NCBI GenBank assembly: GCA_964590495.1
Contig: CAZPWQ010000082.1
Coordinates: 1 to 16,087, forward strand
Source: CAZPWQ01 sp964590495
GTDB lineage: Bacteria; Bacteroidota; Rhodothermia; Balneolales; Balneolaceae
Direction of reading: 5' to 3'
DNA length: 16,087 bases
Shown piece after piece: positions 6,270 through 15,400 of this stretch. How positions within the stretch are numbered: position 1 is the first letter of the stretch; each line of letters starts with the position of its first letter. The notes below the pieces were generated by a model. That model searched no databases. It was not told the DNA's origin and was given only the letters and a program-made list of their open reading frames with translations. The translations under genes and the position numbers were made by a program.

Positions 6270-6421
6270 TGTAAAACATAAGCACAATTCCTATAGATCC
6301 TTCAGCCATAGACATCCCTTTGACCATTGATTTAAATAAGCCGATGTTCGGGAGCAGAGCTCCCTCAGAGCTTCTATAATGGTTAAAGCAGATTCCACTG
6401 TCAACTGCCCCAGCCTACCGC

Positions 6422-7246
6422 TTACCGTTTCCGGGCCAGTGCATAAATACCTGCGCCTTTCTCGTTATGCTCCCGCAGGTCCAGCTTCATCATTATCAGG
6501 GCAACGGGAAGAGTAAAAATATAATAGACAGCAATTACGGGCAGTGCCCACAGCTTTATCCGGTTAAGCCAGATCATAGGGTATTTTATGAGCCACTCCC
6601 ATGCCAGATGTCCTTTCGGCCCGTAAGTATAGGCGATTTCAACAGATTCAAAACCGGCATCCTGTATCTTTTGACGAATATCTTCCTTTGAGTAGCCGGT
6701 ACGTGCATGTTCATCTACAAAAGAATCGTCAGATCCGGCGTCTTCAGCTGAATAGATCGATGGCGAATGCATCAGGAAATACCCTCCTGGTTCAAGACTC
6801 TTGTAAATATTGCCGATTACCCTGCGGTCATCATCGATATGCTCAAGCACATCGATACAAATCGCAAATTCGAATTGTTCGCTGTAATCCAGCTCCAATA
6901 AATCGGTGTGATGGAAAGAGATCCTGTTTTGTCTCACCTCTTCAGAAAAATAGCTGCTGGAATCCTCCAGGTAATCTTTTTTTACATCGACAGCTGTAAT
7001 CTTCACATTCTCAAAAGTAGTGAGGATGAAGCGGTCGTATTGGCCAAACCCGGAGCCGGCATCCAAAAGTTTCCATTCTCCACTGCGGTCAATACCGGAA
7101 CCATATTTTTTCAGAATATACCTGACATACCAGCTTCGCAGAAAGAAAAGATCAAGCAATTTATAAAAAAGAGTACGCAGGAAATGTGATCTGCGAATTA
7201 TACTTGCAAAGCGGTCTTTGACCGGATCATAGGCAATGCGACTCAT
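6422..7246 (-). CDS. SAM-dependent methyltransferase with C-terminal membrane segment
   Basis: This is a 274-residue class I methyltransferase. Motif I reads LLDAGSGFG (60-68), the acidic end of strand 2 is AVDVKKDYL (85-93), and the post-motif is CIDVLEHID (130-138), typical of the UbiE/Methyltransf_11 group. The conserved phrase GGYFLMHSPS follows. A hydrophobic stretch near residues 232-255 probably places it at the inner membrane. The gene begins 11 bp after the stop of the family 2 glycosyltransferase and is almost certainly co-transcribed with it. The pair suggests methylation of a membrane-bound glycolipid or polyprenyl-linked sugar, but the substrate is an inference from context only. 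Confidence 0.88.
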   Translation of the reverse strand: MSRIAYDPVKDRFASIIRRSHFLRTLFYKLLDLFFLRSWYVRYILKKYGSGIDRSGEWKLLDAGSGFGQYDRFILTTFENVKITAVDVKKDYLEDSSSYFSEEVRQNRISFHHTDLLELDYSEQFEFAICIDVLEHIDDDRRVIGNIYKSLEPGGYFLMHSPSIYSAEDAGSDDSFVDEHARTGYSKEDIRQKIQDAGFESVEIAYTYGPKGHLAWEWLIKYPMIWLNRIKLWALPVIAVYYIFTLPVALIMMKLDLREHNEKGAGIYALARKR

Positions 7247-7257
7247 AGGGAAAAAGG

Positions 7258-8205
7258 TTAGAGTGTATCCTTAACATTCGGTTTCTGTTTCTCCTCATTG
7301 CCTTTTTGAATAAGTTCTCCTAAAAAGCCTACTGAAATAATCTGAACTCCCAGTACCATAAGCATAACTCCAAACAAAAGCAGGGGCCGGTCGCCTATAT
7401 TATGGCCGAAAAACAGCTTGTCAATCGTCAAATAAAGATTGACACCTCCCCCTGCCATAAGCAGTATAAAACCCAAAGCACCGAAAAAGTGCATCGGTCT
7501 CTGCAGGTATGTATTGACGAATAACAAGGTCAGCAGGTCCAGAAAACCATGCATAAAGCGGGATATACCGAATTTTGTAGTTCCGTACTTCCGGGGGTGA
7601 TGTTTAACTACTTTTTCACCTATCCTGCCGAAACCCTCCCTTTGTGCCAGAAACGGGATGTACCGGTGCAATTCGCCGTACAGATTAATATTTTCAATCA
7701 CTTCCCTGCGATAGACTTTGAGTCCGCAGTTGAAGTCATGCAGCTTAATACCGGTAACCATTGAGGTTACTTTATTAAAAAAACGGGAGGGAATTGTTTT
7801 TGAAATCGGATCGTGACGCTTTTTCTTCCATCCGCTCACCAAATCATAGTTATTTTCTTTAAGCATCTTCAACATTTCCGGTATTTCACGGGGATCATCC
7901 TGGAGATCGGCATCCATTGTAGCTACATAATCTCCTTTGGCATGTTCAAATCCGGTTTGTAACGCCGTACTTTTACCATAATTACGCTGCAGACGTATTC
8001 CACGTATAAAAGGCTCTTTTTTCGAAATCTTCTGAATAGCCCGCCAGGACCCGTCACCGGAACCATCATCAATCAGGATAAGCTCCAGGTTATATTTATC
8101 CAGAAGAGCGTCTTTAACTTGCTGAACTAATTCTATAATTGACTGCTCTTCGTCAAATAGTGGTACGACAATACTCAGCTGCAAAGAAATATTTTGGTCG
8201 GTCAA
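7258..8205 (-). CDS. Family 2 glycosyltransferase, polyprenyl-phosphate type with two C-terminal membrane segments
   Basis: This 315-residue GT-A enzyme resembles the DPM1/GtrB/ArnC group, which transfers a sugar from a nucleotide donor to undecaprenyl phosphate on the cytoplasmic face of the membrane. Visible motifs are SIVVPLFDEE (11-20), LILIDDGSGDGSW (42-54), the metal-binding DAD (98-100) within MDADLQDDP, and the HHPRKYGTTKFG block typical of these enzymes. Two hydrophobic segments close the protein, roughly residues 238-262 and 276-300. The start is a TTG: the frame upstream has no ATG, and this start places the first beta-strand correctly. It is the first gene of a two-gene unit with the methyltransferase. 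It is divergent from the MerR-type gene, with 88 bp between the starts. Confidence 0.91.
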   Translation of the reverse strand: MTDQNISLQLSIVVPLFDEEQSIIELVQQVKDALLDKYNLELILIDDGSGDGSWRAIQKISKKEPFIRGIRLQRNYGKSTALQTGFEHAKGDYVATMDADLQDDPREIPEMLKMLKENNYDLVSGWKKKRHDPISKTIPSRFFNKVTSMVTGIKLHDFNCGLKVYRREVIENINLYGELHRYIPFLAQREGFGRIGEKVVKHHPRKYGTTKFGISRFMHGFLDLLTLLFVNTYLQRPMHFFGALGFILLMAGGGVNLYLTIDKLFFGHNIGDRPLLLFGVMLMVLGVQIISVGFLGELIQKGNEEKQKPNVKDTL

Positions 8206-8293
8206 CTTACTGTTAATTATTTTACGGCAAAGAGTTAGATAAAATCAGTCAGATCATGTATAATAAGCAATAAAGATACGTTTTACATTTCCT

Positions 8294-8620
8294 ATGAAAA
8301 AACTTTATTACTCAATAGGCGAAGTCAGTGAATTAACTGAGGTTGAAGCGCACGTACTGCGTTACTGGGAGACCGTATTTAAAGAACTGCACCCTAAAAA
8401 AAATAAAGCCGGAAATCGAGTCTATAAAGAGAAAGATATTGAAACGATCCTAAAACTCAAGGAACTGATTCAGAAAAAAAAGTACAGCACAGAGGGAGCA
8501 CAGCAAGTTCTGTCACAAAACAATGACGGGGAAACAAGTGATGCCGAGGTGCCTTTACCACTTAAAAAAGATTTGAAGGAGATACGACTATTCCTGAATA
8601 AGCTGCTGGAAAAACTGTGA
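8294..8620 (+). CDS. Small MerR-type transcriptional regulator
   Basis: This 108-residue protein consists almost entirely of the MerR winged helix-turn-helix. It begins YYSIGEVSELTEVEAHVLRY, followed by the wing residues NKAGNRVYKEKDIETI and the helix LIQKKKYSTEGAQQVL. The C-terminal part is only a short acidic linker and a helix ending LLEKL. There is no effector domain and no cysteine, so metal or thiol sensing is unlikely. Short MerR-like proteins of this form are widespread in Bacteroidota with unknown targets. It is divergent from the glycosyltransferase operon and 62 bp upstream of the MBL-fold gene, so either may be a target, but no operator was identified. Confidence 0.9.
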   Translation: MKKLYYSIGEVSELTEVEAHVLRYWETVFKELHPKKNKAGNRVYKEKDIETILKLKELIQKKKYSTEGAQQVLSQNNDGETSDAEVPLPLKKDLKEIRLFLNKLLEKL

Positions 8621-8682
8621 GACGCTAGACGGGGAACTTCTGACAAAACAAATTATTTTTGAAATAACTGCCAAATAATTAA

Positions 8683-9570
8683 ATGCAATTATCAGATTTA
8701 TCGCTGGGTCCTTTTCATTTGTACAGTATTGAAACCGGTCGTTTTCGTCTTGATGGTGGCGCAATGTTTGGTGTGGTACCCAAGGCGCTATGGTCGCGAC
8801 AGATCGAGGCTGATGAAAAAAATCGCATTCCCATGGCGATGCGCTGCCTTCTGATCACTTCGGAGAAAACCGGAAGAACCTATCTTGTTGATAACGGCAT
8901 CGGCACAAAATTCGATGACAAATTTGAAAAGATATATGAGATAGATCATGAACACAGCAATCTTATTGAATCTCTCTCACAGCAGGGTTTTGAACCTGGA
9001 GATATTACCGACATTATCTTTTCTCACTTGCATTTCGACCATTGCGGGGGTACTACCTATTATTCGGACGACGGTGATCTGAAACATACGTTCCCCAATG
9101 CCACCTACCACGTTACTGCAAAACACCTGGAGACGGCAACGCATCCGAATGCCCGTGAAAAAGCGAGTTTTTTTTCTGAAAATATTGAACCTATTGCCGG
9201 TTCCGGGCGACTGAATACTGTGAAAGAAAACCATGAGTATGAAGAGGGATTAACCGCCATCCCCGTAAACGGACATACCATCAGCCAGCAGTTACCGGTA
9301 CTTGAGGCGGAAGATACTACCATTATCTTCGCCGCCGATCTGATCCCCACACACATCCACGTGCCCCTGCCCTGGATTATGGGATATGATATGTACCCGG
9401 TTAAGACTCTCAAAGAAAAAGAAAGGATCCTGGAAAAGGCCGTTCAAAACAACTGGTTTTTCTATCTAGAACATGATGCCTCGGAGGAGGTTATAACTAT
9501 CCGGAGGGATAAAGGAAAATACGCCGTGAGACAAAGTCTGAAACTCGATGAAATAAACAGTAAAATGTAA
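8683..9570 (+). CDS. MBL-fold metallo-hydrolase
   Basis: This is a 295-residue metallo-beta-lactamase fold hydrolase with a complete two-metal site. HLHFDH supplies H115, H117, D119 and H120. H198 (NGHT), D219 (AADLIP) and a late histidine near residue 261 (LEHDA) are in the usual places. The N-terminal FGVVPKALW and MAMRCLLI strands match a group annotated only as MBL-fold hydrolases, distantly related to lactonases. There is no signal peptide, so it is probably cytoplasmic. The start is an ATG after an AT-rich leader. It lies between the MerR-type gene and the SLBB protein, on the same strand as both. The substrate is not predictable; quorum-quenching lactonase activity would be a guess. 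Confidence 0.9.
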   Translation: MQLSDLSLGPFHLYSIETGRFRLDGGAMFGVVPKALWSRQIEADEKNRIPMAMRCLLITSEKTGRTYLVDNGIGTKFDDKFEKIYEIDHEHSNLIESLSQQGFEPGDITDIIFSHLHFDHCGGTTYYSDDGDLKHTFPNATYHVTAKHLETATHPNAREKASFFSENIEPIAGSGRLNTVKENHEYEEGLTAIPVNGHTISQQLPVLEAEDTTIIFAADLIPTHIHVPLPWIMGYDMYPVKTLKEKERILEKAVQNNWFFYLEHDASEEVITIRRDKGKYAVRQSLKLDEINSKM

Positions 9571-9582
9571 TGTATCTTTTGA

Positions 9583-9602
9583 CACAAATTCAGTAATTTG
9601 TG
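9583..9602. promoter_or_regulatory. Perfect palindrome upstream of the SLBB gene
   Basis: CACAAATT and AATTTGTG (9583-9590 and 9595-9602) are exactly complementary around CAGT, 44 bp before the SLBB gene start. A TTGACA hexamer overlaps its left edge at 9579-9584. No U-run follows, so an operator-like dyad is more likely than a terminator for the MBL gene. The binding factor is unknown. Confidence 0.35.
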
Positions 9603-9645
9603 CCACAATTATAAAACCGTGTAATTTTTAATAAGTGAATTCTCA

Positions 9646-12195
9646 ATGCGACTGATTTCAAGTCTTTTTGTCATTTTACTGCTTTGTATGGCAACCGCTG
9701 TCTCTGCACAAAACTTAAGCGATATTGATTTTCAAAATATTAATGTTGATGATCTGTCCAATGAAGAGATCCAAAGGATCTCTGAAGAGGCCCAGTCACG
9801 GAATCTCTCTATAGAGCAGGTTACCCAACTCGCTGTAACCCGTGGAATGCCTAAATCAGAAGCATCCAAACTGAGACAGCGGTTGCAGCAGGTACGTACA
9901 GGGGGGCTCAGAGGTGAAGATGATGATAGAACAGCAGGAAGAGGCCGCACAGTCCGGGATACTACACGCGCACCGGGCTTTGATTTACTATTTGGAGCCG
10001 AAACTACCGCTGATTCTCTGGATCTGAATAAGACGCTTGATTTTTTAAGATATCAGTCACGACAGGATTCGATCAGACTTGAACGACAAAAACTGAGAGA
10101 CAAAATTTTCGGCTTTAACCTTTTTATGGACCGCAACCAGGTCAATTTCGAGCCGGCACTGAATATACCTACTCCTATAGATTACCAGCTGGCAGCGGGC
10201 GATGAAGTAATTATTGATATTTGGGGCGCCGCGCAACAGACCTATCAGCTGATTATCACTCCGGATGGTACGATTAATATTCCGAATCTCGGGCCAATCA
10301 GCTTGAATGGACTTACGATTCAGGAGGCAACCCAGCGGTTGAAAGATCGGCTGGGAAATATTTATTCCGGATTAAATCCCGAGGATGAAAATCGAAAAGA
10401 TACATATATGCAGGTATCGCTGGGACAGATACGCAGCATAAAAGTCACCGTTATGGGGGAAGCGAATACGCCCGGTACTTATACCGTACCTTCACTTGCT
10501 ACTGTTTTTAATGCCTTATATGCTGCGGGAGGGCCCACTACAATCGGAAGTTTCAGAAAAATTGATGTTGTTCGCGGTGATTCTATTGCGGCAACATTTG
10601 ATCTTTACGACCTGCTAATCAATGGTGACCAATCCGATAATATAAGACTCCGTTCCCAGGATATAATCCAGATACACCCTTACGTACACCGCGTTGAAAT
10701 AGACGGTGAAATAAAGCGTCCGGGTATTTATGAACTCCGTCAAAATGAAACTATCGATGATCTGATCACCTATGCGGGCGATTTTACCGATAATGCCTAC
10801 ACGGCAAGGATCAAAGTGATCAGCAATACTCCCACAGAGAAACAAATTGCTGATGTTGATAAGAGCAATTACAACCGCTTTATGCTGAGTAACGGTGATT
10901 CTGTTTCGGTTGGCAAGATACTCGACCGCTTCGAAAACCGGGTTACAATCGAAGGAGCTGTATTTCGTCCCGGTGAATACCAGGTAAATGATACTACCAC
11001 TCTGTATTCCCTTATTCAGCGCGCTGACGGGTTGATGGGCGACGCCTTTTTAAGCCGCGGTTTGATTTACCGCACGCGTGATGATTTTACGATCGAAGCT
11101 ATTCCATTCGATGTACGGGATCTGATTCGAAATCCGGAAGAAAATGACATACCGCTGGTCAAAGACGACTTGGTACGCATTTCCTCTATTTTTGATATGC
11201 GGGAAGATTTTACGATCAACATCAGCGGACCGGTTCAAAATCCCGACCAATATGAATTTGTGTATGGGATGAATTTGGAGGATCTGATCTTTGAATCAGG
11301 AGGATTCCTGCAGTCGGCCGACCCGTATCGTATAGAAGTCGCGCGACGGATACGTAATATCAATGAACCTTCGGTAACCTCCACTATTGCAGAAATTTTC
11401 ACATTCCGGGTGGATGAGAACCTGGAGCTTGAAGAGGAAGATGCCAAATTTGAACTCCAGCCGTTCGACCAGGTTTATGTGCGAAGCCTGCCGAACTACG
11501 AAGAACAGCAGGAAGTTTCGATTGTGGGTGAAATTAAATATCCGGGCAAATATACTATCTCTTCGAGAGATGAACGAATATCAGATTTGATACGCCGTGC
11601 AGGCGGTTTAACTCCGGAGGCCTATACCCAGGGAGCGACATTATTCCGACAGCGTGAGTTTACTCAACAACAGGGACAACGTATACTGGCAAATGTAGAA
11701 GGAATGACACAAGAAGAGCAGGAGGAACAGCTTCGGCAACAACAAAGAAATTCAACCGCTCAGGTAGGTATAGATCTTCCGCAGGTGATGCAAAATCCCG
11801 GCTCTCTTCAGGATCTGTTTATAGAGGAGGGTGATTCACTCTTCATCCCCAAAGAACTGCAAACCGTTACAGTACAGGGCGGTGTTTTTTATCCTACCAC
11901 CATTCGATACAGGGATGAAAGGAATTTTAATGATTATATAACAGCGGCAGGCGGTTATACCGACCTGGCTAAGAAAAGAAGAGCGTATGTAATATATCCC
12001 AATGGTGATGTTGACCGGGTTAAATCGTTTCTCTTCTTTAAAAATCGCCCTGACGTTGAGCCGGGAGCCACGATAATCATACCGGAAGATCCCGATCCTA
12101 TCAGGTTAACACCACAGGAACGAATTGGGATTATGTCTACTATAACTTCCACAGCAATATCCATTGTAACTATAGTTATACAACTCACACGTTAA
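9646..12195 (+). CDS. Multi-SLBB polysaccharide export protein (Wza-like family)
   Basis: This 849-residue exported protein has a signal peptide (1-22, ending VSAQ) and a low-complexity acidic/arginine-rich linker to about residue 130. A polysaccharide export (Poly_export, PF02563) domain follows around 178-245, starting DYQLAAGDEVIIDIWG. After it come six SLBB-type repeats starting near residues 265, 348, 431, 522, 623 and 739. Each has the pattern hydrophobic strand-G-x-x-x-x-P-G-x-Y and ends in a (A/S)GG- or DG-like turn. A hydrophobic C-terminal segment (about 825-846) could span the outer membrane, as the amphipathic helix of Wza does. It is larger than the roughly 380 residues of classical Wza, but long versions are common in Bacteroidota. 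No Wzc kinase, flippase or polymerase gene is adjacent, so the exported glycan is unknown. The glycosyltransferase operon nearby may be related. Confidence 0.92.
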   Translation: MRLISSLFVILLLCMATAVSAQNLSDIDFQNINVDDLSNEEIQRISEEAQSRNLSIEQVTQLAVTRGMPKSEASKLRQRLQQVRTGGLRGEDDDRTAGRGRTVRDTTRAPGFDLLFGAETTADSLDLNKTLDFLRYQSRQDSIRLERQKLRDKIFGFNLFMDRNQVNFEPALNIPTPIDYQLAAGDEVIIDIWGAAQQTYQLIITPDGTINIPNLGPISLNGLTIQEATQRLKDRLGNIYSGLNPEDENRKDTYMQVSLGQIRSIKVTVMGEANTPGTYTVPSLATVFNALYAAGGPTTIGSFRKIDVVRGDSIAATFDLYDLLINGDQSDNIRLRSQDIIQIHPYVHRVEIDGEIKRPGIYELRQNETIDDLITYAGDFTDNAYTARIKVISNTPTEKQIADVDKSNYNRFMLSNGDSVSVGKILDRFENRVTIEGAVFRPGEYQVNDTTTLYSLIQRADGLMGDAFLSRGLIYRTRDDFTIEAIPFDVRDLIRNPEENDIPLVKDDLVRISSIFDMREDFTINISGPVQNPDQYEFVYGMNLEDLIFESGGFLQSADPYRIEVARRIRNINEPSVTSTIAEIFTFRVDENLELEEEDAKFELQPFDQVYVRSLPNYEEQQEVSIVGEIKYPGKYTISSRDERISDLIRRAGGLTPEAYTQGATLFRQREFTQQQGQRILANVEGMTQEEQEEQLRQQQRNSTAQVGIDLPQVMQNPGSLQDLFIEEGDSLFIPKELQTVTVQGGVFYPTTIRYRDERNFNDYITAAGGYTDLAKKRRAYVIYPNGDVDRVKSFLFFKNRPDVEPGATIIIPEDPDPIRLTPQERIGIMSTITSTAISIVTIVIQLTR

Positions 12196-12280
12196 ATAAT
12201 CGTTAGTTTATCGGTTATTGATTTATCTGGTAGAGGCTGCGGTCGTCATTAAAAAATCCGATCGAAGCGAGAATTGGCAG

Positions 12281-12320
12281 AATCTGAGTTCTGAATTCTG
12301 ACTCCTGAATTCTAATTTTT
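12281..12320. repeat. AATTCTGA-type degenerate repeat
   Basis: The spacer between the SLBB and DUF4175 genes includes AATCTGAGTTCTGAATTCTG followed by ACTCCTGAATTCTAATTTTT. This is a tandem-like run of AATTCTGA and CTGAATTCT words like those in the first tRNA spacer. Further on, TTATCAGT (12360-12367) and ACTGATAA (12387-12394) form an 8-bp inverted repeat of unknown role about 50 bp before the next gene. Confidence 0.4.
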
Positions 12321-12445
12321 ACCAGTAAAGCGGTCCGGTGGAGAAATTATAGCCACTAATTATCAGTTGAAATTAATAACACACTGACTGATAAGTAAAG
12401 TTGGATTGCCTGCAATGAACAAGGAATTTCAATTCATGAGGAAAA

Positions 12446-15400
12446 GTGAGTGATCAAAAACAATATGAATCTGATTCCAACCGGATTTCCAGGTTCATAG
12501 CCATAACACAGAAGTATTATTATAAGCTCCAAAAGAAGCACCGGTTGGGTCTGCCGGCGATTTCTGTTTCTGTGTTACTTGGCGGCGTGGCTTTTCTGGG
12601 TCTGACAGAGGCTCTTTTTTATATGGCTGCGCCTGTCAAAATTATCTTTATTCTTATACTTTTCGCAATTTCTTCAGGTATAGCTTTTGTGCTGAACCGG
12701 CAAATGGACATTCCTTCCTTCACCGGCTTTTATCGCAATTTTGCACGACGCTTTGATCTTTCCGGACTAGGCGATGCCCTGGATCTGCATTTTGACAACC
12801 GCCGGTCTACCGCCCTTACCTCTGCGGCAATCCGACAAAATCTGAAGAAACTGAATCCCCAAAAAACAGGAAAGCTGTTCTCACGCTATCTGCAGGAACA
12901 ACAATGGGTCAGGGCAGCTAATAAAGGCTTTGCGGCATTTTCAATTTCCGGACTTCTGCTTCTGACTTCGATTGTTTTTCAGCCGGATGCTTTTAACCGT
13001 CTGGCTCATGCATGGGAAAACTTTTCGCCTCCCAATCCATACACCTACAATATAGAGCCGGGAGATATCACGCTGGAACAGGGTGATACGTTTGTACCCG
13101 TAGTTCGTTTCGAAGGGGAAAGTCCGGATAATGTTTCACTGGCCTTTAAAACCGATATCGAGGACGATTTCCGGAATCGATCGCCGGTTACTATGGCAGG
13201 TGATTCTGCAGCTTTTCCCTCTGTCTCATTGAATACAAGCGGCCGCTACTATATCGTTATGGACGGTTTTGTATCCGATGAATATTCCGTTAATATTCAG
13301 CTCAGACCACGGTTCGAGCAGCTGGAACTTACGGTTATTCCTCCCTCCTATACCAATCTCGACACCCTTTTCTATAGCTATCCTTTTTCAAAAATTCAGG
13401 CTCATTACGGTTCAGAAATCCTGATCAAAAGTATTGTCAATAAACCTGTCGGTCAGGTAGAAATTCTCAGAACTTCAGAAGAAGACACCCTGCTGTCGCC
13501 TGATGCTTCCTCGTCCCGGACATATACTTACAACTGGAAGCTGACAAATCAGGATACTGTTTCCTTTCGTATGGCCGACAGCGCGGGCCTGAACAACAAG
13601 AATAGTTTCAGATTTGTTACTGAACCTAGGGAGGATAAATATCCGTTTGTCGACCTTATTGAGCCGCAGGCTGATCTGAAGATGAAATCAGCGGAAGTTA
13701 TCGACCTGCAATACGAAGCCGATGATGATTTCGGGCTGACCTCTGGTACCATCGGGTATGAAGTGCAAAGAGCGTTTTCCGACCGTGTGGAGAAAAACCG
13801 TGTCAACCTCTCCAAACCTGTAGCTAATGAATTGCAGTCGTACAGCTGGGATCTTCCTTCCCTTGATCTGAAACCGCGTGATATAATTACATACTGGGTC
13901 GAAGTAGGAGACAATGACCCTTTTAAAGGACCCAAAATATCCCGTACCCAAAAAAGGACGATCACACTTTCTTCCATGGCTGAGTACCTGGATGAGCTGG
14001 ATGCACAGGAATCGGATGTATCGGAAACACTGGAGGAGGTCTCCGACTCATTTGAACAGGTACAGCAGGAGTATGAACGTTTTAAAGAACAGCTTAAGGA
14101 AAATCCGGATGCCGACTGGGAACAAAAACAGTCACTGGAACAGGTCAAAAAACAGCAGGAAGATGTAGATAGTAAAGTTGAAGAACTGAATGAAAAGTTC
14201 GAACAGATGCGGCGGGAGATTGAGAAAAATGAGGGAATGTCGCCGGAAACAACGAAAGCCTACAGTGAACTGCAGAAGCTGATGGAAGAGATCAACGATC
14301 CCGAACTTCAGAAGGCGCTTGACGAGCTTCAAAAATCGTTGGAGGATATCAATCCCGGCCAACTCCAAAAGGCCCTGGAAGACTACGAATTTAATGAACA
14401 GCTCTATAAAGAGCGGATAGAACGTACTATGGAGCTGTTTAAGTCGCTGAAGCTCAATAGTGATCTGGATAAACTCTCGATGACGCTGGATGAGCTTTCA
14501 AAACAGGAGCAGCAACTCAGCGAATCCGAACAGAGTCCCGCCCGGGACGCCCAGCAGCAAAAATCTGTTGCCGAAGATCTGGAAAAGCTAAAAAAACAGC
14601 TCACCGACCTGGATAAAAACACTCCCGCCAAGGCCGAAAAACAAGTCAGGGAACTGCAGGATGACGCCGGGGAAAAAATCGAGGATATCGACAAACAACT
14701 GCAGCAGAATATAGATGAGCTGAATAAACAGGAAGATTCCTCCTCGTCCTCACCTGAAACAAAAGAACAGCAGCGTGAGATCGGCCGGCAGATGGACCAG
14801 CTTTCAAAACAGATGCAGGATGCCCGCCAACAGCTCAACAGCCAAAGCAGAAATATTAATATAGCAGCCCTGGAATATATCCTGCATTCGCTGATCAATC
14901 TCTCGGAGAACCAGGAAAAGCTGACCCGGGAGACAGGTAATATTCCCGACCGCTCACAGGCTTTTATCGAAAAAGCCCGTGAAGAACGGAATATAGCACA
15001 GCAGTTCTCAAGCCTTTCCGATTCGCTCTATCGCGTTTCTTCAGAAGTACCTGCTTTTTCAAACAGAATAAACCAGAAGAAAACCGAGGTGGAAAATCGC
15101 CTGTCGGATGCTGTCGAACAACTGGCCGAACGCAGCAGCTCCGGTGCATCCTACCTGCAGCGGGAATCGCTCGGCGGGATTAATGAGATCGCTTCCATGA
15201 TCGCTTCCCTGCTGGATCAAATGCAGAATCAACAGGGAGGCGGTGGCAGCGGCACTATAACCATGCAACAGTTCCTGGAGCAGATGAAACAGATGTCGGG
15301 TGATCAGCAGCAGCTTAATCAGGAAATTGATAAACTGATCAATGATATTCAGGGAGACCGCCTTTCGAACGAACAGATGGAAAGGCTGAACCAGCTGGCA

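Noticed and set aside
6350..6364. GGGAGC/GCTCCC stem between the convergent DUF72 and methyltransferase genes as a terminator
   Set aside because: It has only six pairs and a three-base loop, with no T-run on either side.
8683..9570. MBL-fold protein as a quorum-quenching lactonase
   Set aside because: The metal site is shared by many MBL hydrolases. No feature specific to acyl-homoserine lactonases was seen.
13549..14148. 199-residue serine/cysteine-rich frame on the - strand
   Set aside because: Its composition is what the reverse strand of a coding region rich in Glu, Gln and Asp codons gives. The + strand DUF4175 frame is continuous here.
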